Virus record (IMG/VR): IMGVR_UViG_3300021960_000109
Location: 1-50,512 of that record
Origin: a virus
Strand: one strand, 5' to 3'
DNA length: 50,512 nucleotides
A program made the position numbers and the translations under genes. Shown here one piece after another: positions 5,557-11,198 of this stretch (the first letter of the stretch is position 1; every line of letters begins with the position of its first letter). Below the pieces are notes generated by a model. That model was not told the DNA's origin, ran no database searches, and saw only the letters and a program-made list of their open reading frames with translations.

Positions 5557-5804
5557 TTTCCCTTCCTAATCCAACAAGCAAAATGACACTTACTCAAGAT
5601 CAAATCTACAAACTGACTCAACTCTACGCAGCGCGAGTTGTTGATAACATGGACATGCGCGATTTGTGTGCTTTTGCCATTGACACGATTGTTGATAACA
5701 TGAACGACTATAATGAGAGTGAATTGATGGAAGAACTGTCGCACTATTATGAAGATGATGAGTTGCAAGAATTGGTGGAAGAAGTAAAGAATGTGGACAG
5801 TTGA
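5553..5804 (+). CDS. Acidic conserved cyanophage-type protein, 83 aa
   Basis: Starts at ATG 5553 (ATGA overlap); ATG 5583 (MTLTQDQIYKLTQLYAARVV) is an alternative that may match relatives better. The product is helical and strongly acidic, ending in a Glu-rich helix (DDELQELVEEVKNVDS). Its sequence and small size fit cyanophage hypothetical proteins that I remember. It is the last gene before promoter copy 4. Confidence 0.75.
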   Translation: MISLPNPTSKMTLTQDQIYKLTQLYAARVVDNMDMRDLCAFAIDTIVDNMNDYNESELMEELSHYYEDDELQELVEEVKNVDS

Positions 5805-5810
5805 AGAGGT

Positions 5811-5850
5811 GGCACAGTAAATAAGCACGGTGCCCGAATTGATGTATTGT
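5811..5850 (+). promoter_or_regulatory. Repeated phage promoter element, copy 4
   Basis: GGCACA 5811, AAGCAC 5823 and TGTATTGT 5843 hold the shared spacing. GGCAC can also pair with GTGCC (5830-5834). The leader behind it (5853-5878) is identical to the leader behind copy 3 over 26 bases, up to and including the start codon. Confidence 0.7.
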
Positions 5851-5874
5851 ATAGAAGTTCAAGGGATTTCACCC

Positions 5875-6147
5875 ATGACTGACACACACATTCTCATCAA
5901 TCTGGGTCGTCGTCACCACTTTAATGTTCTCGATGTTGAGATCATTAAAGAGACTGAAAAAGCAATTCAGTTTCGATCAGTATTCAACACACATCATACA
6001 CTCTGGATGCCCAAGAAAGCACTGAAAGAGTGTAACGAAGTTCCTGGTTTGTTTAATCTACAATCCTGGTTTCGATTTGATGAATGGGGTGCTAAGTTTC
6101 TTGGGCACAACATGCGTCACACAATGTCAACAACTTGGATTCGATGA
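5875..6147 (+). CDS. Hypothetical protein, 90 aa
   Basis: ATG 5875 is preferred over an in-frame upstream ATG because the -10 of promoter copy 4 lies between them. Product MTDTHILINLGRRHHFNVLD... contains basic and aromatic stretches (LWMPKKALKE, LQSWFRFDEWGAKF). No family was recognised; it might bind nucleic acid but nothing specific shows this. Stop and following ATG overlap as ATGA. Confidence 0.7.
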   Translation: MTDTHILINLGRRHHFNVLDVEIIKETEKAIQFRSVFNTHHTLWMPKKALKECNEVPGLFNLQSWFRFDEWGAKFLGHNMRHTMSTTWIR

Positions 6148-6272
6148 AGTATAAACAAATGAAAGTCTTTGCACTTGTGTTTGTTGTTTGTTTAGTTGTT
6201 TCTCCTGCTGTTCGTTATTCAACAGCACAAGTTCTTCACACTGTTGCTAATTTCATCGAACCAGAATCATGA
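6144..6272 (+). CDS. 42-aa putative membrane or secreted micropeptide
   Basis: ATG 6144 overlaps the upstream stop and its own stop overlaps ATG 6269. The product MKYKQMKVFALVFVVCLVVS... has a basic start followed by a 15-residue hydrophobic core, like a signal anchor, then a short polar tail. It could insert into the cytoplasmic membrane. Both couplings make expression likely. Confidence 0.5.
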   Translation: MKYKQMKVFALVFVVCLVVSPAVRYSTAQVLHTVANFIEPES

Positions 6273-6433
6273 ACACCTCAACCATTTCTATCACTGTTGA
6301 CAAAGATTCCGTCAATCCATTAATGCTTGAACAAGCACTTTATCAGTTGCTTGATATGTTCAAGATTGAGATTCTGGAGAGTGAAGTTACAAACATCACA
6401 CCAGAAGAAAATGCACAACTGTTTGGAGATTGA
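6269..6433 (+). CDS. Hypothetical protein, 54 aa
   Basis: ATG 6269 overlaps the micropeptide stop (ATGA). Product MNTSTISITVDKDSVNPLML... is a short strand, then helix (EQALYQLLDMFKIEIL), then an acidic tail. There is no recognised family. It ends 3 bases before the GTG start of the next gene. Confidence 0.65.
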   Translation: MNTSTISITVDKDSVNPLMLEQALYQLLDMFKIEILESEVTNITPEENAQLFGD

Positions 6434-6436
6434 ATT

Positions 6437-6628
6437 GTGACTAAAACTCAAGAACAACTGATTCGTTGTATTGAACAACAACTTGATGATTTGTCTTATC
6501 TGAATGAGGGATTGTTCAATGATTGGTGTGACAAACTCTATACAGAGGATGATGAACCAATCCTTGAAAAGTTCACTGCAAAAGTTCTCACTCAAGTGAC
6601 AAAAGACGTGGAGAAAAATGATGACTGA
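6437..6628 (+). CDS. Hypothetical acidic protein, 63 aa, GTG start
   Basis: GTG 6437 follows the previous stop closely. Product MTKTQEQLIRCIEQQLDDLS... is predicted mostly helical and acidic, ending VTKDVEKNDD. It overlaps the next ATG by about 11 bases. Function unknown. Confidence 0.65.
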   Translation: MTKTQEQLIRCIEQQLDDLSYLNEGLFNDWCDKLYTEDDEPILEKFTAKVLTQVTKDVEKNDD

Positions 6629-6773
6629 TTATGGTTTCTATTCTGTAGAAGAATTGACTGAACTTGATGATTCTGATTTATCCTTTGAGATTGCAGATGC
6701 AGCACTATTAAAGACACCAGAAGGTGATGAGTATTTGAATCAACTTATTGCAGAACTTTCACGTCGAAACTAA
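6618..6773 (+). CDS. Hypothetical acidic protein, 51 aa
   Basis: Starts at ATG 6618 (or ATG 6621). The 51-residue product reads MMTDYGFYSVEELTELDDSD followed by helical, Asp/Glu/Leu-rich sequence ending AELSRRN. It overlaps the preceding gene by 11 bases and is the last gene before promoter copy 5. No family was recognised. Confidence 0.65.
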   Translation: MMTDYGFYSVEELTELDDSDLSFEIADAALLKTPEGDEYLNQLIAELSRRN

Positions 6774-6796
6774 CAGCATGTGCCACTCGTAAAACT

Positions 6797-6836
6797 GTCA
6801 CAATAAAAGAGCACAGCATCCAAAATCATGTATTCT
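6797..6836 (+). promoter_or_regulatory. Repeated phage promoter element, copy 5
   Basis: GTCACA 6797, GAGCAC 6809 and TGTATTCT 6829 keep the shared spacing. The right half of the palindrome seen in copies 1 and 3 is lost here. The downstream 17 bases match copy 2. Confidence 0.7.
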
Positions 6837-6863
6837 ATAAAAGTCGAAAACAACAAAACCGAC

Positions 6864-7031
6864 ATGGACTTCGAATCACAAATTGCTCCTGCATTGCGTG
6901 ACTTCATGTGCAACAATCACACTGATTTGAATGATACTGTTGATTGGGTTTGTGAAGTGTTTGATGTTAATGCAACTGATGAATTGATTGATTTTGTTGC
7001 TGATGAGTTCGATTCTTTCTTCGGTAACTGA
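6864..7031 (+). CDS. Hypothetical acidic protein, 55 aa
   Basis: An in-frame ATG at 6828 overlaps the promoter -10, so ATG 6864 is the real start. Product MDFESQIAPALRDFMCNNHT... is very acidic and ends ELIDFVADEFDSFFGN. It is the first of three small genes behind promoter copy 5. Function unknown. Confidence 0.7.
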   Translation: MDFESQIAPALRDFMCNNHTDLNDTVDWVCEVFDVNATDELIDFVADEFDSFFGN

Positions 7032-7032
7032 A

Positions 7033-7173
7033 ATGTTCACTTCACAAGAGTTGTCTGTATTTCTGTCACTGATTGACTTCCATGAAGATCTCAACGAAGT
7101 GTCTGAAATGGTAGAACATGATGTAGAACAACTGCGTCAAAAGTTGATTGAAACTGCATTTAACTTTGCCTGA
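7033..7173 (+). CDS. Hypothetical protein, 46 aa
   Basis: ATG 7033 lies one base after the upstream stop. Product MFTSQELSVFLSLIDFHEDL... looks like two short helices, the second acidic (SEMVEHDVEQLRQKLIE). No family was recognised. It belongs to the unit driven by promoter copy 5. Confidence 0.6.
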   Translation: MFTSQELSVFLSLIDFHEDLNEVSEMVEHDVEQLRQKLIETAFNFA

Positions 7174-7177
7174 TTGA

Positions 7178-7309
7178 ATGATGTTCACGATTCGCTACTT
7201 CACACCGTATCAACAACAGTGGAGAACACAAACATTCTCTACACTTGATGAAGCAAATCGAATGATAGATTTCTATCGTTCTTGTGGTTCACCTGCATCT
7301 CTTGTTTGA
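7178..7309 (+). CDS. Hypothetical conserved-looking protein, 43 aa
   Basis: The frame from ATG 7178 (ATG 7181 also possible) encodes MMFTIRYFTPYQQQWRTQTF followed by LDEANRMIDFYRSCGSPASL. The strand-helix pattern and SCGSPA ending resemble very small cyanophage proteins I recall, without known function. It is the last gene before the terminator at 7373. Confidence 0.65.
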   Translation: MMFTIRYFTPYQQQWRTQTFSTLDEANRMIDFYRSCGSPASLV

Positions 7310-7372
7310 TATAAAATGTTCTTGTCCTGAGTATGACATAAAACTGCTTATGATTGATGTTTTGACACATTG

Positions 7373-7400
7373 AGAGGGGACTGATTATCCCCTCTTTTTT
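7373..7400 (+). terminator. Rho-independent terminator
   Basis: Perfect 7-bp stem AGAGGGG (7373-7379) / CCCCTCT (7389-7395) with a 9-base loop and a run of T residues to 7400. It closes the unit of small genes before the endonuclease gene. Confidence 0.9.
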
Positions 7401-7410
7401 ATGCTATAAT
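7382..7410 (+). promoter_or_regulatory. Consensus -10 promoter for the endonuclease gene, merged with a terminator
   Basis: TATAAT at 7405-7410 is a perfect -10, only 5 bases after the terminator T run. The -35 position (7382-7387, TGATTA) falls inside the terminator loop and arm. An ATG at 7409 overlaps this -10 and so is unlikely to be the start codon. Confidence 0.6.
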
Positions 7411-7426
7411 GTTCTCAAAAACTGTT

Positions 7427-7990
7427 ATGAAAAAGAAAGGAATTGTGTATGGTGTTGGTATCAACGACGCCGATTATGTAGTGATGAATTGTTTATATTA
7501 TCGTAAATGGAAACAGATGTTGAGAAGATGTTATTCTTCCAATTTTCATGTAAAGAATCAATCGTACATTGGTTGTAGTGTATGTGAAGAATGGCGTCTC
7601 TTTTCTAATTTTAAGATGTGGATGATGTCTCAAGATTGGGAAGGAAAAGAGTTAGATAAGGACATGCTTTTTCCAGGTAATAAAGTCTATTCACCAGACA
7701 AATGTGTGTTCGTTGATAAAGAAGTGAATGAACTTTTTAGTAAGAAAAACATGCACGGAGTTCGCGGTGTTCATTACAATCAAAGATTGAAAAAGTATGT
7801 GTTACGTTCTAGCACAATCAATCGTGATAAGAAAGCAAAATATGTTGATTGTTATGTAACACTGGAAGAAGCAAAGAAAGCATCTGATGAAATGAGAAGA
7901 AATCGTATCGTAAATGTAGCAAACAAACAGAAGGATGCAAGAGTCAAAGAAGCAATCTTAAATCTGGTAAATGATAGCGAAAAAGAGTAG
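7427..7990 (+). CDS. HNH-like homing endonuclease
   Basis: The 187-residue product contains YRKWKQMLRRCYSS, then VCEEWRLFSNFKMWM, then LDKDMLFPGNKVYSPDKCVF. This order of motifs is typical of phage free-standing HNH/AP2-type endonucleases, in which LDKD and GNKVYSP lie in the nuclease core. The lysine-rich tail (KKASDEMRRNRI) may be a DNA-binding helix. The gene stands alone between a terminator and a repeat-filled spacer, with its own -10, as expected of a mobile gene. ATG 7427 is chosen because ATG 7409 overlaps the -10. Nuclease activity and target are unproven. Confidence 0.8.
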   Translation: MKKKGIVYGVGINDADYVVMNCLYYRKWKQMLRRCYSSNFHVKNQSYIGCSVCEEWRLFSNFKMWMMSQDWEGKELDKDMLFPGNKVYSPDKCVFVDKEVNELFSKKNMHGVRGVHYNQRLKKYVLRSSTINRDKKAKYVDCYVTLEEAKKASDEMRRNRIVNVANKQKDARVKEAILNLVNDSEKE

Positions 7991-8058
7991 AATAAGGTTA
8001 AAAAGGTATTAAAATCAATTAAAAATGTATTTTTAAATATAAACGAGTATTTTAAATC

Positions 8059-8087
8059 ATTCTCAATAAGTATAGTTTATTGAGAAT
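8059..8087. repeat. 11-bp inverted repeat
   Basis: ATTCTCAATAA (8059-8069) and TTATTGAGAAT (8077-8087) are perfect complements around a 7-base loop. The core TTGAGAAT appears again at 8103-8110. There is no T run after it, so it is not a classic terminator. Confidence 0.7.
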
Positions 8088-8140
8088 CAATTAGGTGTAT
8101 TGTTGAGAATAAGTGTTGTTTTAAGTGTATCTGAGGGGGT

Positions 8141-8200
8141 GATACTTATAGTCAATTAAATGTGTCCAGGTGCCGATACTTATAGTCAATTAAATGTGTC
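8141..8200. repeat. Tandem 26-bp direct repeat
   Basis: The 26 bases at 8141-8166 recur without change at 8175-8200 (each begins GATACTTATAG and ends AATGTGTC). The two copies are separated by 8 bases (CAGGTGCC), a period of 34. Confidence 0.85.
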
Positions 8201-8327
8201 TGGGAGTCGTTATCTTAGCGTGCATTGTATCAGCACTCCGCCAAAATGTCAAGTCCCCCAGCGTCACAAAATCCCCACAATCCCCTCACAAAAATACACA
8301 GCACCCTCATAAATATCCACCAGGACG

Positions 8328-8356
8328 TTGACAATAATTCCCAGGTATCTTAGACT
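8328..8356 (+). promoter_or_regulatory. Sigma70-like promoter
   Basis: TTGACA at 8328-8333 is a perfect -35; 17 bases on is TAGACT (8351-8356), 4 of 6 matches to TATAAT. A start near 8363 would sit just ahead of the Shine-Dalgarno GGAG and ATG 8385. This looks like a host-type early promoter, different from the repeated element. Confidence 0.6.
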
Positions 8357-8384
8357 TACACAAGAACACCAACGGAGCACACTT

Positions 8385-8558
8385 ATGTCAGTTGCCTATC
8401 AACAAGCACAGAAGGTTCGTTATAGAATCACTCTGGACATCTCTGCGTTTCCTGACTTTGATCCGCACCAGATTGACTGGGAAAAGTTATTCAAACTGGA
8501 ACCTGCGGAAAAGTGTGAAGCATACGTTGAAGACTTAAGTACACCTGACAGATGGTGA
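8385..8558 (+). CDS. Conserved cyanophage-type protein, 57 aa
   Basis: ATG 8385 has GGAG 8-11 bases upstream; the longer in-frame TTG at 8328 is the -35 of the promoter and is rejected. Product MSVAYQQAQKVRYRITLDIS... ends YVEDLSTPDRW; I recall small proteins of this kind as hypothetical in cyanophages. It resembles a short strand plus helix unit. No function is known. Confidence 0.75.
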   Translation: MSVAYQQAQKVRYRITLDISAFPDFDPHQIDWEKLFKLEPAEKCEAYVEDLSTPDRW

Positions 8559-8592
8559 GTTGTTATAAAGAATATGTGCCACAAGTATTAGT

Positions 8593-8632
8593 GGCACAAT
8601 AAATGAGCACAGGAATCAAAATCTGATATTGT
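8593..8632 (+). promoter_or_regulatory. Repeated phage promoter element, copy 6
   Basis: GGCACA 8593, GAGCAC 8605 and GATATTGT 8625 keep the spacing. Its left box is also the right arm of a perfect 7-bp inverted repeat, GTGCCAC / GTGGCAC, that could form a hairpin in the upstream transcript. Confidence 0.65.
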
Positions 8633-8680
8633 ATTCATGTGGTTGAGAAACACTCTACAAACTCACCACACATTCTTCCC

Positions 8681-9019
8681 ATGAACAACACCATCGGTTT
8701 TCCCCCCGCTGATGCTCTCCTGGTGCAATTTACCAAGGTAAACTATCAGAAACTGTTTGTTCAATTCCTGTTAGTTTCTGCCACTGTTCTTGGTATCATT
8801 GTTGGCGCTGCACAGTTTATCTACAACAAGGCAGCACAATGGTATCAGTCTGGTGGCAAAGAGCAACTGATTGCTTATGCTCAACGTGCAGTGCTGTTTA
8901 TCAACAACCGTACTGGTATGTTTGATAAACTTTATGCTCTCACGGTTTCCTTCTACAATCGCATTGAACTTCTTGCTCATAAGATTAGCGATGTGACAGA
9001 TGTAGAGGTGGCACAATAA
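8681..9019 (+). CDS. Single-pass membrane protein, 112 aa, unknown role
   Basis: ATG 8681 is chosen because an in-frame upstream start overlaps promoter copy 6. Product MNNTIGFPPADALLVQFTKV... has one strong membrane span near residues 27-48 (FLLVSATVLGIIVGAAQFIY) followed by a basic, helical cytoplasmic or periplasmic tail. The size and one span would fit a holin-like or host-envelope modifier protein, but there is no lysis gene nearby and no family was recognised. The stop lies within promoter copy 7. Confidence 0.75.
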   Translation: MNNTIGFPPADALLVQFTKVNYQKLFVQFLLVSATVLGIIVGAAQFIYNKAAQWYQSGGKEQLIAYAQRAVLFINNRTGMFDKLYALTVSFYNRIELLAHKISDVTDVEVAQ

Positions 9020-9049
9020 ATGAGCACAGCACTTTAGATCTGGTATTCT
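9010..9049 (+). promoter_or_regulatory. Repeated phage promoter element, copy 7
   Basis: GGCACA 9010, GAGCAC 9022 and GGTATTCT 9042 keep the shared spacing, and the left and middle boxes with the bases between them (GGCACAATAAATGAGCAC) are identical to copy 6. The upstream gene stops inside it, so spacing between units is minimal. Confidence 0.65.
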
Positions 9050-9101
9050 ACTCTTGTTGGTGAGGGATTCATCAACACAAACCCCACAACACTTTCCTGT
9101 C

Positions 9102-9419
9102 ATGCGTATCATCGAAGAGCAGATGAACACCGCAATTCTTAAGTCTCAGGATTGGAAGAATAGCAACACTTCTGTTCTCTATTCTCCCGAACGTGATGCG
9201 TCGTATGTATATCTGCACGGCAATCATATTGCAACCATTGGTGATACGTTCGTCGAATTGTACACTTGTGGGTATTATACACCCCTCACAAAGTCTCGCT
9301 TCAATGCTATACTGAGTAAGCATGGAAAAGGTGCCCGTGTTTATCAAAAAAACTTCGAGTGGTTTGTATCAGATAACGGTGTAACAGTTCCGTTCACTGA
9401 AGGTATGGTTCTTAACTGA
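9102..9419 (+). CDS. Hypothetical protein, about 105 aa
   Basis: Starts at ATG 9102 (MRIIEEQMNTAILKSQDW); ATG 9123 with GAAGAG just upstream is an alternative. Further upstream starts lie in or too near promoter copy 7. The product looks like a small beta-rich domain (DASYVYLHGNHIATIGDTFV, VYQKNFEWFVSDNG) with a helix between (SRFNAILSKHG). Such folds suggest a regulator or inhibitor, but I recognise no family. Arg codons are mostly CGN. Confidence 0.75.
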   Translation: MRIIEEQMNTAILKSQDWKNSNTSVLYSPERDASYVYLHGNHIATIGDTFVELYTCGYYTPLTKSRFNAILSKHGKGARVYQKNFEWFVSDNGVTVPFTEGMVLN

Positions 9420-9485
9420 TACAAACAGTCCTGGGCAAGACTATAAACTACCCACCACACAGTTCCCTACACTTTTCTTCTGAAC

Positions 9486-9626
9486 ATGTCCAAGTCGATG
9501 ATGCTTTCTCTCCTGGCACAAGGTAACACTGGCAGCGAGATTCTGTCGATTCTTGATGTAATTATCGCAGAGGAATCTTCCGAGGTTTCTATCAACGAAC
9601 CCACTGCAGATCCTATCGCTTTCTGA
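9486..9626 (+). CDS. Conserved cyanophage small protein, 46 aa
   Basis: The 46-residue product begins MSKSMMLSLLAQGNTGSEIL and continues SILDVII, then an acidic tail ending ADPIAF. I recognise this LAQGNTGxEILxILD pattern from small proteins of T4-like cyanophages, where it is unannotated. A TATAAAC at 9442-9448 may be its -10. A strong terminator follows 10 bases after the stop, ending the early-type block. Confidence 0.8.
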   Translation: MSKSMMLSLLAQGNTGSEILSILDVIIAEESSEVSINEPTADPIAF

Positions 9627-9636
9627 TACTAACCGT

Positions 9637-9668
9637 GGGGGCAGTTCGTTATACTCTGCCCCCTTATT
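9637..9668 (+). terminator. Strong rho-independent terminator
   Basis: GGGGGCAG (9637-9644) pairs perfectly with CTGCCCCC (9656-9663) across an 11-base loop, followed by TTATT. It separates the block of small genes from the region leading to the structural genes. Confidence 0.85.
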
Positions 9669-9888
9669 CGTGCGTTATTCGTGTATGCGTGGATGGGCAG
9701 TATTTGCGCGGTTCGTTTATATCGTGGCGGGCGGCGTTGCGGTTATAAAAAACCCAAACTACCCTAACCTACAGAGGTGACAAAACGCGAACGATATATC
9801 ACACAAATAAAAAATTTCCGGAAGGGTATATATAATGCAGAGGTGTTTTATCGCCCCCGTAGAAAATTTCCGGAAAAATATTTTTTAT
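9669..9888 (+). other. 220-base non-coding spacer with GC-rich tract, repeats and a promoter-like site
   Basis: Contains a locally GC-rich stretch (GGCGGGCGGCG near 9728) that is unlike the AT-rich surroundings, then a purine-poor run (CCCAAACTACCCTAACC). The 13-mer AAAATTTCCGGAA occurs at 9811-9823 and 9863-9875. TATAAT at 9831-9836 is a perfect -10 between the two copies, so the repeats may be operator sites. An in-frame ATG at 9835 overlaps this -10 and is not used. Confidence 0.6.
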
Positions 9889-10080
9889 ATGGAAAAGATT
9901 TATCACATCTATGCAAAGGATAGATGTTTATTTCATTCAGTGAAAGAAGAAGAATTTCAAACAACATGGAGAACACTCAATAATATGGTTGGTATTATGA
10001 AAACTGACTATAGTATTGAAGATTTGTCATATGAGGAGTTGCTGATTAATAAAGAGGCAATGCTACACTCTTCATATTGA
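9889..10080 (+). CDS. Conserved cyanophage-type protein, 63 aa
   Basis: ATG 9889 follows the promoter-like site at 9831. Product MEKIYHIYAKDRCLFHSVKE continues EEFQTTWRTLNNMV and ends with an acidic DLSYEELL segment. I recall proteins with the YHIYAK-RC-xHS start upstream of cyanophage structural genes, with no assigned role. There is no membrane or catalytic motif. Confidence 0.8.
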   Translation: MEKIYHIYAKDRCLFHSVKEEEFQTTWRTLNNMVGIMKTDYSIEDLSYEELLINKEAMLHSSY

Positions 10081-10131
10081 CAAAAGCATATATAGACTGT
10101 TAAAATTGACATTGAAGGTTTATTAAACTTT

Positions 10132-10899
10132 ATGGCAAAAGGATTTACTGTTAAAACTGTTGCACCCCCAAAGAAAACTGAAGATTGGGATATTGATGCA
10201 ATCAAAGCAAGAATGAAAGGGAAATCGATTGTCTTCTGCTTACCTGGCAGAGGATGTTCGTTTATCTTTCTGAAAGCATTTGTACAGCTTTGCTTTGATC
10301 TTGTACAGAATGGAATGAGTATTCAAATTTCACAAGATTACTCATCGATGGTTAATTTTGCACGTTGTAAGTGTCTTGGTGCAAATGTTCTCAGAGGTCC
10401 AAAGCAAATTCCTTGGGACGGGAAACTTGAGTATGATTATCAACTCTGGATTGACTCGGATATTGTCTTTGACTCAAACAAGTTCTGGCAACTCTGTGAT
10501 CTTGCTCTGAGTGAAGATGGCACTGAACGTGAGATTACCGCAGGTTGGTATGCTACAGAAGATGGACACACAACCTCTGTCGCACACTGGTTAGAAGAAG
10601 ATGACTTCCGCAAGAATGGTGGTGTGATGAATCATGAAACCGTTGATTCAATCTCAAAGCGCAGAAAGCCTTTCACAGTTGATTACACTGGTTTTGGTTG
10701 GGTACTGATTAAGAAGGGTGTCTTTGAGAATCTTGAATATCCTTGGTTTGCTCCTAAGATGCAAGTCTTTGAATCTGGTAGCGTTCAGGATATGTGTGGT
10801 GAGGACGTTTCATTCTGTCTTGATGCTAAAGAACAAGGCTTTGAGATTTGGTGCGATCCTCGTATTCGCGTTGGGCACGAAAAGACTCGTATTATCTGA
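10132..10899 (+). CDS. GT-A type glycosyltransferase-like protein
   Basis: The 255-residue product has the marks of a GT-A fold: KSIVFCLPGR at 31-40 as the first strand, YQLWIDSDIVF at 103-113 with a DxD-type metal/sugar-nucleotide motif (D108-S-D110), and a C-terminal MCGEDVSFCLDAKEQG then VGHEK, matching the GED and late His pattern of many such enzymes. The acceptor is unknown; phage DNA, virion protein or host glycan are all possible. From memory, similar proteins are common in T4-like cyanophages near gp25. The stop overlaps the next ATG as TGATG. Confidence 0.8.
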   Translation: MAKGFTVKTVAPPKKTEDWDIDAIKARMKGKSIVFCLPGRGCSFIFLKAFVQLCFDLVQNGMSIQISQDYSSMVNFARCKCLGANVLRGPKQIPWDGKLEYDYQLWIDSDIVFDSNKFWQLCDLALSEDGTEREITAGWYATEDGHTTSVAHWLEEDDFRKNGGVMNHETVDSISKRRKPFTVDYTGFGWVLIKKGVFENLEYPWFAPKMQVFESGSVQDMCGEDVSFCLDAKEQGFEIWCDPRIRVGHEKTRII

Positions 10900-11054
10900 T
10901 GGACGAAACTCGGTATAATATTATATACAAGGGACGTAAAATCTATATGGACCTCAGTGCAGAAGATTGTACTGAGGTTCTTCAAGATCTCTCAGAATCG
11001 TTTTTCTCGGGAGAACTTATTGAACCAGAATTAATCGAATTGGAGAAAATCTAA
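10899..11054 (+). CDS. Conserved small protein, 51 aa
   Basis: ATG 10899 overlaps the stop of the glycosyltransferase gene. Product MDETRYNIIYKGRKIYMDLS continues with a helix (AEDCTEVLQDLSESFF) and an acidic end. Its regular order between the glycosyltransferase and a 47-aa basic protein matches what I remember of cyanophage genomes. Function unknown. Confidence 0.75.
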   Translation: MDETRYNIIYKGRKIYMDLSAEDCTEVLQDLSESFFSGELIEPELIELEKI

Positions 11055-11198
11055 ATGGCAAAAGGCGGATCTAATAAAACTCTCTTTGAACCAGGAGCAC
11101 CAAAGAAAACTCGTCAAGGACGTTCATCTCGTACACTACTTAGTGCAACCTCTCGTAATGGACGAAAGAAGCGTTACAGAGGACAAGGTAAAGGATGA
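11055..11198 (+). CDS. Very basic 47-aa conserved protein
   Basis: ATG 11055 directly follows the upstream stop. Product MAKGGSNKTLFEPGAPKKTR continues QGRSSRTLLSAT and ends RKKRYRGQGKG. The high Lys/Arg/Gly content and lack of hydrophobic core suggest a disordered nucleic-acid-binding peptide. I recognise the KKRYRGQGK ending from cyanophages. Its stop overlaps the ATG of the SET gene (ATGA). Confidence 0.75.
   Translation: MAKGGSNKTLFEPGAPKKTRQGRSSRTLLSATSRNGRKKRYRGQGKG

Larger units (their letters stand above)
7991..8327 (+). other. 337-base non-coding spacer with repeats
   Basis: No convincing reading frame. The first half is very AT-rich and contains an 11-bp inverted repeat; the middle has a 26-bp direct repeat; the right part is more GC-rich with GGGGG (8135-8139) and CCCCC (8250s) runs that could pair at long range. 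A GTGC/GCAC stem also occurs near 8220-8240. No tRNA fold was seen. It could be a regulatory RNA, an origin-like region or scar tissue next to the endonuclease gene. Confidence 0.6.

Noticed and set aside
8141-8260. tRNA or CRISPR in the repeat-rich spacer
   Set aside because: No TTCRANTC arm or cloverleaf was found, and there are only two repeat copies separated by 8 bases, so neither fits.
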